Of a stretch of 43,050 nt of DNA, positions 15,785 to 24,494 are shown one piece after another. The notes beneath the pieces are model-generated. The model was given only the letters and a program-made list of their open reading frames with translations. It had not been told where the DNA came from and did not search any database. Position numbers and translations under genes: made by a program. This DNA is from DAMBHY01 sp032068765 (GTDB lineage Bacteria; Bacteroidota; Bacteroidia; Bacteroidales; Dysgonomonadaceae): contig DAMBHY010000018.1 of NCBI GenBank assembly GCA_032068765.1, positions 1 to 43,050 on the forward strand. The letters run 5' to 3'. Numbering within the stretch: position 1 is the stretch's first letter; every line of letters starts with the position of its first letter.

Positions 15785-16681
15785 TTAGAACAACTTAACC
15801 TTCACACTCAAATATCTTTCAGGATTTTTACGAATGTCCTCCAACAACCTGGTAGCGTTCTGTATAGTCACATTTAAGCTATCATGCAGTTCTGTTGAGC
15901 TGGTGAGTTTACCTAATGTATTGTCAGGAGTATTGATTTTTTGTGAAATCAAATTCAAATTTGCAATTGTTTTATCCAATTCTTGATAAGTCTTGTCCAA
16001 ATCAATGCGATTAAGCTTCCCTGAGACACTTTTTAAATCTCCCGATATAACATTCAAATTGCTCACGACAGTTGGTATCTGTTGATTTAAACTCCTAGTC
16101 ATCGTCGTTAAATTTGCACTTGCAACATTTAATGAAAGAATTGTCTGGTCTATTCCATTAATAGAACTTTTCCACAATGGGTCTTGAATAAGTTTATTTA
16201 CAGCCAACACCACGGAATCAATGTGCATGAGAATTGTATCTGCTTTTGGAACAACTCTTGCAACTCCATCCATCATACCTGCAGTTCTCATTCCTTGAAT
16301 AGTATCACCTGGACTAAGATATTCGGTAACGTATTCATTTATCAATAGTTTTAATGATGATCCTCCAAGCAAATCCGCACCAAATTCTGCACGGCTTCCT
16401 TTTTTTACTTTAAATCCTTTGTCTAGACGTATTTCTACACCAAACTTCATCGGATTCTCCTGAATCATATTGATAGAATTTACCAAGCCAATCTGGAAAC
16501 CATTGATATAAACTGGTGAAGAGACATTTAATCCAAGAACATCATCAAAAACGGCTACATAGGTGTTCTGTTTCTTGAAGATATTTACTCCCTTAAGGAA
16601 ATTGATTCCAAAAATTAAAAGACCCAAACTTATGATAAAAGCGATGGCAATGACTACGTTCCTGCTTAAATTTGTTTTCAT
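15785..16681 (-). CDS. MlaD family (MCE domain) protein
   Basis: MlaD/MCE proteins form periplasmic lipid-binding rings that move phospholipids between membranes with an ABC transporter. The 298-residue protein has one N-terminal membrane anchor (residues 9-27), then an MCE domain at about 37-113 with the characteristic VYINGFQIGLV and GSSLKL segments, then a long helical C-terminal region rich in Leu/Ile/Asn/Thr heptad-like patterns. It follows the amidase gene by 6 bases. No mlaE permease or mlaF ATPase is in this window, so its transporter partners must be encoded elsewhere. A perfect hairpin terminator follows. Confidence 0.88.
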   Translation of the reverse strand: MKTNLSRNVVIAIAFIISLGLLIFGINFLKGVNIFKKQNTYVAVFDDVLGLNVSSPVYINGFQIGLVNSINMIQENPMKFGVEIRLDKGFKVKKGSRAEFGADLLGGSSLKLLINEYVTEYLSPGDTIQGMRTAGMMDGVARVVPKADTILMHIDSVVLAVNKLIQDPLWKSSINGIDQTILSLNVASANLTTMTRSLNQQIPTVVSNLNVISGDLKSVSGKLNRIDLDKTYQELDKTIANLNLISQKINTPDNTLGKLTSSTELHDSLNVTIQNATRLLEDIRKNPERYLSVKVKLF

Positions 16682-16687
16682 AAAAAT

Positions 16688-17785
16688 CTAATTGAGGCGC
16701 TTTGCGCCATTTAATTTTGTTACAAAAGAATCCGGATATTTCCTTTGAATGTTTTTTAATTGCTGAAAAATTTCTGTTTCATTGGAGGATGCCCCGATAG
16801 AGTATTTATAAAGTTTCCCATCATAAGATTCATAAATGGGCCCCATATTTCTAAAAACAGATGAGTTGACATTTAGTTTATTTTCGGAAGTCAAAAATTG
16901 AACTGTAAAAGCATTATTGTCAGTATTTACTTCCAATTTATCAGAATCTTTCCCTGCAACTTGTTCTTTATTTTTTAAAGAAGATGCATCACTGAATACG
17001 ACGCTTTTTTTGTCATATTCTCTTTTGAATTCCGAAAAAGCTTTATAAATAGAATTTGCCAGTGAATTTTTGCCGTTTTCACTTGTCAAAAATGCTTCGT
17101 CAGAACGGTTTGTGATATAGCCCATCTCTATAAGCACACTCGGCATTGCAACTTCCCGTAAAACCAAAAAACCAGCTTGTCGTACACTTCTATTTACACG
17201 ATCTGATTCTTCTACAAGTTTATGCTGTATTAATGAAGCGAGATATAAGCTATGCTTCAAATACTGATTTGACATAAACTCAAAAATAATGTACGACTCC
17301 GGTTCATTGGGATTAAATCCTTGATATTTTTGAGAATAGTTGTCTTCATAAAGAATTACAGAGTTTTCTTTTTTCGCTACATCCAGATTATCTTTGCTTC
17401 TGTGCAGTCCAAGAATAAAAGTTTCTGCACCGGGAGGTGAAGGTTTATTAGGTCCCATCGCATTGCAGTGAAAAGACATAAAAAGATTGGCTTTTGCATC
17501 ATTTGCGATATTAGCACGCTGATTCAGAGGAATGAACGTATCATTATTGCGCGTGTAGATTACATCAACATCTGAATGATTATCCTCAATCAATCTTCCA
17601 ACCTTCTTTACAACAGATAATACAATGTCTTTTTCTTTAGAATAAGAACCTACTGCACCAGGATCCTTTCCACCGTGACCGGCATCCAAAACTACCTTGA
17701 ACTTCCTCTTTTGAGCATCTGTATTTTGGACATACAATAATACAAATAAAAAGGTCAGTAAAATAATTATTTTGTTGCGACTCAT
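16688..17785 (-). CDS. N-acetylmuramoyl-L-alanine amidase with C-terminal SPOR-like region
   Basis: This zinc amidase removes stem peptides from peptidoglycan during cell separation. The 365 residues include a signal peptide ending near Gln25 and an amidase_3 domain with VLDAGHGGKDPGA (zinc His37), FMSFHCNA (zinc His near 102) and VLIEMGYITN (catalytic Glu near 218). The final 75 or so residues, starting TVQFLTSENKL, resemble a SPOR peptidoglycan-binding fold. I chose the ATG at 17785 because it places the signal peptide at the N-terminus. The ATG at 17809 adds eight residues and lies upstream of a TATTTTTG promoter element. It is probably co-transcribed with the MlaD gene 6 bases downstream. 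Confidence 0.9.
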   Translation of the reverse strand: MSRNKIIILLTFLFVLLYVQNTDAQKRKFKVVLDAGHGGKDPGAVGSYSKEKDIVLSVVKKVGRLIEDNHSDVDVIYTRNNDTFIPLNQRANIANDAKANLFMSFHCNAMGPNKPSPPGAETFILGLHRSKDNLDVAKKENSVILYEDNYSQKYQGFNPNEPESYIIFEFMSNQYLKHSLYLASLIQHKLVEESDRVNRSVRQAGFLVLREVAMPSVLIEMGYITNRSDEAFLTSENGKNSLANSIYKAFSEFKREYDKKSVVFSDASSLKNKEQVAGKDSDKLEVNTDNNAFTVQFLTSENKLNVNSSVFRNMGPIYESYDGKLYKYSIGASSNETEIFQQLKNIQRKYPDSFVTKLNGAKRLN

Positions 17786-17806
17786 GAACTGAAATTTTGA
17801 TTGATG

Positions 17807-17814
17807 CAAAAATA
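17807..17814 (-). promoter_or_regulatory. -7 promoter element (TATTTTTG) for the amidase-MlaD transcript
   Basis: TATTTTTG on the minus strand matches TAnnTTTG and ends 21 bases before the chosen amidase ATG. It supports the 17785 start, since the ATG at 17809 lies inside the element. Confidence 0.45.
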
Positions 17815-17871
17815 ATTATTTTTTGCAAACTTTTATTATCTGTACAAACTGAATGAATGATATTTAAACAC

Positions 17872-19425
17872 TTATTTGCTTTGTTTTGCTGGTAAATAGT
17901 AATCTTGACGTGGCAAGAGATAATTCAGGTTTGCAATTCCCCACATTACAACAGCAGTAACTGTTGAAGCATGTTCTTCATATTCTGGAATACTCTTGTT
18001 ATAAGTATCTCTTTCTGTATGCCATATTTCGCCATATTCAAATCCATATCCTTTTACATCTTCAATTCCAAAACCCGAAGTTGGAACTCCATTAAGCGCA
18101 AAATAAGCATGGTCACTTCCTCCAGCTGTCTTTGGAATAGGACGAGGTTCTCTTTTATATAATGTAAATGAAAAATCTTTATTCATTTTTTTTATAGGTT
18201 CAACGATTTTCTCCATATCTTTCATCCAAGATTGAGGTACAGACATGGATACGGGAGCCAGTGGACCATAATCTCTATTGATGAGATTTGAAATTCGCGG
18301 AAGTTTTTCTTTGTTTTGTTCAACCCAAGCTTTTGAACCTAGCAAACCAAATTCTTCTCCCGCCCAAAGGCAAAACAGCATGGTACGCTTTGGTTTCCCG
18401 CCAGCTTTCATAATCATGCGTGCAGCTTCCATCGTAGGAGCGACGCCGGAAGCATTGTCAACACCGCCAGTAGCTGTATCGAAGGAGTCAATGTGACCAC
18501 TTGCCATCACATATTCATCGGGAAATTCCGTTCCGGGTATAATTCCGATAACATTATGGTATTTGATCGGACCAATTCTAAAATGGTTGCGGATGTCAAA
18601 TTCCAAAGTGAATTTTCGTCTTTCCTTTACCATTTTCTCGATAATTGTATATTGATTTTCATCCAGTTTGATATCCGGCAATGTCGGCAAATTATAAAAA
18701 TCCATCTTCATAATATTTGCGCGGTCATACATTGCTTGCAAAGGAACTTTTGCCGATTGAATAAATCCCAAAACTCCGGCTTCCTTCATTTGCTTGTAGA
18801 AAAGAGCCGGTTCGTATTTATATTCTATCAGTGAAGTGTTTTTTCTGTTATAATAATTGTCGCGCTCAATTTCATTGTTTTTCTTTTCTATGTCGTTATT
18901 CAGCGCTATCAAACTATCGCGTCTTTCATTAGCAGATTCAGAATAGTCAATAGGAAAACCATTATTTTTACCGCCAATTAATACCCACGCTCCTTTCAAC
19001 AATCCTTTCATCCTGTTGAATTCTTCTTGTGTACGTGGTTCCAATACAACTCTTCCTTCCTGTATGCCTTTTGTTCCTGAGGTGTATGAGGGTGTAACGA
19101 AATGTAGCGGTTGGGAATTTTCACCGATTAATCTACCAAACCAAGGACCTCTTTCAAAACCAACAGGCAATGTGCCCGCTTCTTGTATTTCTACCTGCAT
19201 TCCCCATTCTTTAAACTTGTCAGATGCCCATCTTACAGTAGTTTCATAAGCCGCAGAACCTAAAATACGTCCTCCAATTCTATTGGAAAGTACATCCAGG
19301 TGCTGCATGGTTTGATTATCGTTTTTCCCAACTTCAATAATCTTCAGTGCTACTTTATCTTGTGAAAATATATTTATCGGGGCTAGGAGCGCGATAATAA
19401 AAAACAGTTGAGCTAATTTTTTCAT
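17872..19425 (-). CDS. Secreted M28 family zinc metallopeptidase
   Basis: This is an exported aminopeptidase-like enzyme of family M28. The 517 residues begin with a signal peptide ending near Ser21-Gln22. A protease-associated-type insert runs from about 130 to 280. The metal-binding core follows: SGHIDSFD near 305 and GGVDNASG just after (zinc His and Asp), WAGEEFGLLGSKAW near 356 (catalytic and zinc Glu), then GGSDHAYF and a late HTERDTYN His. All expected ligands are visible. The gene follows ruvB by 39 bases in the same direction and may be read from the upstream operon, though its role in peptide nutrition is separate. Confidence 0.92.
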   Translation of the reverse strand: MKKLAQLFFIIALLAPINIFSQDKVALKIIEVGKNDNQTMQHLDVLSNRIGGRILGSAAYETTVRWASDKFKEWGMQVEIQEAGTLPVGFERGPWFGRLIGENSQPLHFVTPSYTSGTKGIQEGRVVLEPRTQEEFNRMKGLLKGAWVLIGGKNNGFPIDYSESANERRDSLIALNNDIEKKNNEIERDNYYNRKNTSLIEYKYEPALFYKQMKEAGVLGFIQSAKVPLQAMYDRANIMKMDFYNLPTLPDIKLDENQYTIIEKMVKERRKFTLEFDIRNHFRIGPIKYHNVIGIIPGTEFPDEYVMASGHIDSFDTATGGVDNASGVAPTMEAARMIMKAGGKPKRTMLFCLWAGEEFGLLGSKAWVEQNKEKLPRISNLINRDYGPLAPVSMSVPQSWMKDMEKIVEPIKKMNKDFSFTLYKREPRPIPKTAGGSDHAYFALNGVPTSGFGIEDVKGYGFEYGEIWHTERDTYNKSIPEYEEHASTVTAVVMWGIANLNYLLPRQDYYLPAKQSK

Positions 19426-19464
19426 TTGTACATAGATATTGTGTAAAAATCATTTTTTACTTAT

Positions 19465-20493
19465 TCATGGAAATAGCATTCCCTGATCTTCAATCCTTTT
19501 TCTTCCTAAATGTTTGTAAGCTAAATCCGTCACTTCTCTTCCACGGGGAGTACGTTTGATAAAACCTTCTTTGATTAGGAACGGCTCATAAACTTCTTCG
19601 ATAGTTCCAGCATCTTCGCCTACAGCGGTGGAAATGGTTGTAATTCCAACAGGACCACCTTTGAATTTATCAATAATCGTCAGTAATATCTTGTTGTCCA
19701 CATCATCCAGACCAAATCTGTCGATATTTAGTGCTTCGAGTGCGTAAATGGAGATTGGTTTATCAATTTTTCCGGAGCCTTTCACTTGCGCAAAATCACG
19801 CACCCTACGAAGTAAAGCATTTGCAATACGTGGCGTTCCACGACTACGGGAAGCGATTTCCGTGGCGGCATTTCTTTCACATTCGATATTCAAAATATTT
19901 GCCGAACGCAATACAATTTGTACTAAAGTTTCCAAATCGTAATATTCTAGATGCATGTTAATACCAAAACGCGCTCTTAACGGACTAGTTAGTAATCCGC
20001 TGCGCGTAGTAGCACCAACAAGAGTAAAGTGATTTAAATCTATCTGAATGGAACGCGCGCTGGGACCTTTATCTATAAGGATATCAATGCGAAAATCTTC
20101 CATGGCGCTGTAAAGATATTCTTCAACGATAGGAGAAAGACGGTGTATTTCATCAATAAACAAAACATCGTTCTCTTCCAACGATGTAAGAATTCCCGCC
20201 AAATCACCCGGTTTGTCCAATACCGGTCCGGAAGTGACTTTGAAACCAACTCCCAATTCGTTGGCAATGATATTGGAAAGCGTTGTCTTTCCCAATCCAG
20301 GAGGTCCGTGCAGTAAAACATGGTCAAGCGATTCACCACGCATGCGCGCCGCACTCACAAAAATCTGTAGATTTTCGACAATTTTGTCCTGACCGGAAAA
20401 ATTAGCGAATGAAAGCGGACGTAGCGCATTGTCCAAATCGTTTTCACGTTCTGAAAATCGCTCTGAATGATGTATATCGAAAGCTTCTTGCAT
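19465..20493 (-). CDS. ruvB: Holliday junction branch migration ATPase RuvB
   Basis: RuvB is the hexameric motor that migrates Holliday junctions together with RuvA. The 342-residue protein carries Walker A GPPGLGKT at 63-70, Walker B LFIDEIH at about 111-117, the sensor segment GATTRSGLLT, the arginine-finger and sensor 2 region RSRGTPRIA, and the C-terminal winged helix with GGPVGITT and FIKRTPRGR. All family motifs are present and the length is normal. It follows queG by 15 bases and is the last housekeeping gene of the nadB-ruvB run. ruvA and ruvC are not in this window. Confidence 0.97.
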   Translation of the reverse strand: MQEAFDIHHSERFSERENDLDNALRPLSFANFSGQDKIVENLQIFVSAARMRGESLDHVLLHGPPGLGKTTLSNIIANELGVGFKVTSGPVLDKPGDLAGILTSLEENDVLFIDEIHRLSPIVEEYLYSAMEDFRIDILIDKGPSARSIQIDLNHFTLVGATTRSGLLTSPLRARFGINMHLEYYDLETLVQIVLRSANILNIECERNAATEIASRSRGTPRIANALLRRVRDFAQVKGSGKIDKPISIYALEALNIDRFGLDDVDNKILLTIIDKFKGGPVGITTISTAVGEDAGTIEEVYEPFLIKEGFIKRTPRGREVTDLAYKHLGRKRIEDQGMLFP

Positions 20494-20508
20494 GAATTTT
20501 ATACGTAG

Positions 20509-21444
20509 TTACAAATGTAGATAATTCTTTTGACTTTCAGAAACCGCCTTTACGTTTCGTTGGAAACCTGCGAACTTTATCCGTTTTATGGCTGATTTTC
20601 TAAATAAAAATCTGAAATCTTCATCATTCATTTTTTCCAATCTTTCTAAATCCAATGTCAGGAACTCCGGTTTTGGAAAAAATTCTTCCGTCGTATTGGA
20701 TTGCGAATACCGATTCCACGGACAAACTTTCTGGCAAACATCACATCCGTAAACGTTGTTGTTCAATAATGGAACAATCGCTACGTCAATTTCGGAGGAT
20801 TTGTTTTCTATCGTTTGATAAGAAATACATCTTTTCGCATTTAAAATATAAGATTTGACAAAAGCATTGGTAGGACACGCCTTTTGACATTTGTCACATT
20901 TTCCACAATTATTACTTATTGGCTCATCATAAGACAGTTCTAGATCTATTATCAATTCACCCAAAAAAAAGTAAGAACCTTTATTGGGAATAATCAGCAA
21001 AGTATTTTTGCCAATAAACCCCAGGCCTGATTTTGCAGCCCAATATCTTTCCAACACAGGTGCGGAATCGCAAAAAACGCGACCCTGTACTGAGGGACAA
21101 CGTGACTGAATAAACTCGAGCAATTTATATAATTTTCCGCGCACCACATCATGATAGTCTTCGCCATAGGCATAATACGCAAATTGAGGAACTTCTAGAG
21201 GAAGAATTTGTGACGGATAATAATTAAGCGCGACGCAGATAATGGATTTTGCTCCTTCAACTAACTTGAGAGGGTTAATACGCTTCTCCACATTTCGTTC
21301 AAGATAAGACATATCACCTTGATAACCTGCCGAAATCCATTTTCCATAACGAATACTCTCACCCGAATCTTCAGCAGCACATATTCTGCACGCATCGAAA
21401 CCCAAATTAATGGCGGCTTGTTTTATTTCTTCAGCGTAAGTCAT
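20509..21444 (-). CDS. queG: Epoxyqueuosine reductase QueG
   Basis: QueG performs the last step of queuosine synthesis, reducing epoxyqueuosine in tRNA with a cobalamin cofactor. The 311 residues contain the DUF1730 N-terminal half and two 4Fe-4S ferredoxin-type clusters: CGKCDKCQKACP near 178-190 and CDVCQKVCPWN near 233-243. The WAAKSGLGFIGKNTLLI segment is typical of the family. It is somewhat shorter than the E. coli protein because it lacks the C-terminal HEAT-like extension. The gene lies 9 bases after the DUF721 gene and 15 bases before ruvB. Confidence 0.94.
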   Translation of the reverse strand: MTYAEEIKQAAINLGFDACRICAAEDSGESIRYGKWISAGYQGDMSYLERNVEKRINPLKLVEGAKSIICVALNYYPSQILPLEVPQFAYYAYGEDYHDVVRGKLYKLLEFIQSRCPSVQGRVFCDSAPVLERYWAAKSGLGFIGKNTLLIIPNKGSYFFLGELIIDLELSYDEPISNNCGKCDKCQKACPTNAFVKSYILNAKRCISYQTIENKSSEIDVAIVPLLNNNVYGCDVCQKVCPWNRYSQSNTTEEFFPKPEFLTLDLERLEKMNDEDFRFLFRKSAIKRIKFAGFQRNVKAVSESQKNYLHL

Positions 21445-21453
21445 GGGGAAAAT

Positions 21454-21747
21454 TTAACGGAGAATAATGTCTTTTACTATATCTGCACCTGCATATTCAT
21501 TTAACCGTTTGATAAGATTATTTTTGCTCATCAATAATTCGGCACGCAATACAGATGAAGAAAGCTGGACATGCAGATTTCCCCGATAAAAATATATTTT
21601 TTTTGTGTAAGAATTGACGCCCTCTCCTAATAACTCTTTCCATGCCCACACCGCTCTGTTTTCGGCAAGCTTGGTTTTAATGCCTACATTCTTTTCCATA
21701 AATTCGGAAAGAATTTCGCTCAATGGTCGTGCCTGATGTCTTTGCAT
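21454..21747 (-). CDS. DUF721 (DciA-like) small protein
   Basis: This 97-residue basic protein belongs to the DUF721 family, whose best-known member DciA loads the replicative helicase in bacteria lacking DnaC-type loaders. It shows the family pattern of an N-terminal helix, AWKELLGEGVNSYTKKIYF, and LHVQLSSSVLRAELLMSKNNLIKRLNE. It starts 2 bases after recF, and the recF-DUF721 adjacency recurs in many genomes, which supports a role in replication or repair. The specific DciA function is inferred from family membership. Confidence 0.85.
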   Translation of the reverse strand: MQRHQARPLSEILSEFMEKNVGIKTKLAENRAVWAWKELLGEGVNSYTKKIYFYRGNLHVQLSSSVLRAELLMSKNNLIKRLNEYAGADIVKDIILR

Positions 21748-21749
21748 AA

Positions 21750-22853
21750 TTAATCTGATAAAGGTAGAATAACTCCGTTGGTTACTTCGTAAATATGGTA
21801 TGGTTTGTCGGTTTGACTTAGAATTTTATCAAGTGAGCCACGTTTAGTGTCTGAAATAAATATTTGTCCGAATTCTTCCCCGGAAACCAGTTTTACAATT
21901 TCTTCCACACGTGATGAATCAAGTCTGTCGAAAATGTCGTCGAGAAGAAGAATCGGCGTTTTACCGCCTTGTTCCAACAAAAAATGAAACTGTGCCAGTT
22001 TTAGTGAAACAAAGAAAGTCTTGTTCTGCCCCTGTGAACCGACTTTTTTTATAGGATATCCTTCAAGCAACATTTCCAAATCATCCCTATGGATCCCCAC
22101 AGTAGTATGACCAATGGCGAAATCGCGGCGGCGCATCGCTTTCAATTCTGCCATAAAATCATTATCACTGAGCGAGGAAACATATTTCAAAGAAACATTC
22201 TCAGCACTTCGGCTGATTTGCTGGTAGAATCGATTAAATATCGGAACCATTTTTTCGATAAACCAACGACGTTTTTCGAATACTACTTTTCCCTCAGCGA
22301 CCATTTGTTCTTCCCAAAGTCCCAACAATGTATCATCGACGGGTTCATCACTTTTTAGCAGAACATTGCGCTGTTGGAGTGCATTGGTATATCTAGTCAG
22401 TGCGTGCAGGTATTCTTTGTCGAACTGCGAAATCGCCATATCCATAAACTTTCGTCTCTCTTCGCTTCCTCCCTGAATAAGTTCATTATCAGCGGGAGAA
22501 ATCATCACCAGCGGAATCAATCCGATATGGTCCGAAAGTTTGTCGTAATCCTTTTTGTTGCGCTTAAACTGCTTCTTTTGTTTTCTACGCAAAGCACAAT
22601 ATATCTCCTCGGCAGATTGGCTGTCAGTTTGATATTTTCCCTGCAGCATACACACATCCGCTTTATGATGAATTATTTGTGAATCGATAGGATTTGTATA
22701 ACTTCGGCAAAAAGAAAGATAATAAACTGCGTCAAGGAGATTGGTTTTTCCCATCCCATTATTACCCAAAAAACAGTTTATTTTGGGCGATAACTCAATA
22801 TCTACCTGTTCCAGATTTTTATAATGAAGAATGGAGAGTTGGTTTAAAATCAT
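21750..22853 (-). CDS. recF: DNA replication and repair protein RecF
   Basis: RecF is an SMC-like ATPase that directs RecA loading at single-strand gaps. The 367-residue protein starts at 22853 with MILNQLSILHYKN. The longer in-frame start at 22913 would overlap the end of cdaA and adds 20 unrelated residues. Walker A is GNNGMGKT at 30-37. The family segment LDAVYYLSFCRSY follows, and Walker B is LLLDDIFDRLD at about 303-313, preceded by the signature GSQGQNKTF. The length is normal. It lies 19 bases after cdaA and 2 bases before DUF721 in one operon. Confidence 0.96.
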   Translation of the reverse strand: MILNQLSILHYKNLEQVDIELSPKINCFLGNNGMGKTNLLDAVYYLSFCRSYTNPIDSQIIHHKADVCMLQGKYQTDSQSAEEIYCALRRKQKKQFKRNKKDYDKLSDHIGLIPLVMISPADNELIQGGSEERRKFMDMAISQFDKEYLHALTRYTNALQQRNVLLKSDEPVDDTLLGLWEEQMVAEGKVVFEKRRWFIEKMVPIFNRFYQQISRSAENVSLKYVSSLSDNDFMAELKAMRRRDFAIGHTTVGIHRDDLEMLLEGYPIKKVGSQGQNKTFFVSLKLAQFHFLLEQGGKTPILLLDDIFDRLDSSRVEEIVKLVSGEEFGQIFISDTKRGSLDKILSQTDKPYHIYEVTNGVILPLSD

Positions 22854-22872
22854 ATTTACATTTTGTTTTTCG

Positions 22873-23634
22873 TTACTCCATGAGTAAACGCTGCAATTCG
22901 TCAGCAGAAACATTCAATTTCAATCTTCCTTGCGAAGCGAAAGTAATTTTACCACGCTCTTCAGAAACGATGATTACTTTAGCGTCTGTTTCCTGTGTAA
23001 CGCCCAGTCCTGCACGGTGACGAAGACCTAAATGTTTTGGAATATTCGGGTTTTGAGAAATGGGAAGAATACATCCCGCAGCAGTAATTTTTTTTCCTTC
23101 TACAATCATCGCCCCATCGTGAAGCGGACTGTTTTTGAAAAATATATTTTCTATAAGACGTGACGAAATAACTGCATCCAAGCGTTCGCCCGTCCGCTCG
23201 AACATCCCCAAGTCCATATCATTTTTAATAACAATCAAAGCCCCTGTATTACTACGAGACATATTCATACATGCCAGAACAAGCGCTGTATAATGTGAGA
23301 TGTCACCTTTGTTGTCATCCAATTGGGGAATAAAAAGTTTAGCTACAAACCGCCATCCCTTTCGAGAACCCAGTGACATCAAAAATCTACGGATTTCGTC
23401 CTGAAATAATACAACAAGCAAGATACCTCCAATACTTACAAACTTATCCAAAATGGAACCTAAAAGCATCATGCCAAATACCTGAGATACCAAAATCCAC
23501 ACCATTATAAATATCAGTATACCGATAAATAGCGGACGCATACCAGATATTTTGACCAATCGATAGAGATAATAGAGCAGCAATGCTACCAATATCACAT
23601 CAATCAAATCTTTTAGTCCAAAATGAGCAAACAT
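22873..23634 (-). CDS. cdaA: Diadenylate cyclase CdaA
   Basis: CdaA is a membrane-bound enzyme that makes the second messenger cyclic di-AMP from two ATP. The 253-residue protein has three N-terminal transmembrane segments (about 11-27, 34-52 and 65-78) and a DAC domain with the catalytic DGA motif at 173-175 and the RHR motif at 205-207 in RHRAGLG. Both are intact, so it should be active. The gene is 3 bases after folP. In many Firmicutes cdaA pairs with glmM; here it sits with folP and DNA-repair genes, an arrangement known from other Bacteroidota. No c-di-AMP phosphodiesterase is encoded nearby. Confidence 0.94.
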   Translation of the reverse strand: MFAHFGLKDLIDVILVALLLYYLYRLVKISGMRPLFIGILIFIMVWILVSQVFGMMLLGSILDKFVSIGGILLVVLFQDEIRRFLMSLGSRKGWRFVAKLFIPQLDDNKGDISHYTALVLACMNMSRSNTGALIVIKNDMDLGMFERTGERLDAVISSRLIENIFFKNSPLHDGAMIVEGKKITAAGCILPISQNPNIPKHLGLRHRAGLGVTQETDAKVIIVSEERGKITFASQGRLKLNVSADELQRLLME

Positions 23635-23637
23635 ACG

Positions 23638-24489
23638 TTATTCTGTTATAATTTGATATTTTTTGATTTCGTCCGTTATCTTCACGCACTCTACCGCCGC
23701 TTTCACATCATGAACACGCAAAATATCCGCTCCGTTCATTAATGCAAAAGTATTCAGAACAGAAGTTCCGTTGAGTGCTTCTTCAGCTGAGGTTTTTAGC
23801 AATTTGTGAATCATTGATTTCCGTGAAATTCCCACCAAAATAGGAGATTCGAGAATATCAAAATATGGAAGATAAGACATCAACTCATAGTTTTGCTGCA
23901 ATGTTTTGCTAAATCCGAAACCCGGGTCAATTATTACATCTTTCACTCCCAACTGATGCAGTTCATCCATTTTTTCAGCAAAATAGCGAATGATATCTTG
24001 ATACAAATTGTCGTAGTTGGTAAATTGCTGCATTGTTTGCGGAACACCCCTCATATGCATCAAAATATATGGAACATTTAACTTAGCCACAGTTTTGAAC
24101 ATGGTGTCATCAATCTGACCACCAGAAATATCGTTGATAATATTCACGCCAAATTCTTCTACGGTCATTCGGGCAACATCACCATAGAAAGTATCTACCG
24201 AGATCAACATTTCGGGAAACTCTCTGCGGATAGCACGAAGTGCCGGACGCAAGCGCTTGATTTCTTCTTCAGCAGTAAGAAATTGCGAATATGGCGTGGT
24301 CGATTGTCCGCCTACATCAATAATTCGTCCGCCATCATCAATCACTTTTTTGCAAGCGTTTATGATATCTTCTTCTGTATTTTTGCGGCTGCCGGAGAAA
24401 AAAGAGTCGGGAGTGATATTCACAATACCCATTACCCAAGGTTCTGTAAAATCGAATAGTTCTCCGTTTATATTGATATTTTTATTCAT
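23638..24489 (-). CDS. folP: Dihydropteroate synthase
   Basis: FolP condenses p-aminobenzoate with 6-hydroxymethyl-dihydropterin pyrophosphate in folate synthesis and is the sulfonamide target. The 283 residues form a TIM barrel with all signatures: GIVNITPDSF at 21-30, IDVGGQSTTP, ISVDTF, NDISGG, DPGFGFSKT near 184, and GISRKSM near 219. The loop following DSFF (SGSR) and the pterin-site residues look conserved. It lies 5 bases after nadB and 3 bases before cdaA in a tightly packed operon. Confidence 0.96.
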   Translation of the reverse strand: MNKNININGELFDFTEPWVMGIVNITPDSFFSGSRKNTEEDIINACKKVIDDGGRIIDVGGQSTTPYSQFLTAEEEIKRLRPALRAIRREFPEMLISVDTFYGDVARMTVEEFGVNIINDISGGQIDDTMFKTVAKLNVPYILMHMRGVPQTMQQFTNYDNLYQDIIRYFAEKMDELHQLGVKDVIIDPGFGFSKTLQQNYELMSYLPYFDILESPILVGISRKSMIHKLLKTSAEEALNGTSVLNTFALMNGADILRVHDVKAAVECVKITDEIKKYQIITE

Positions 24490-24494
24490 AACTT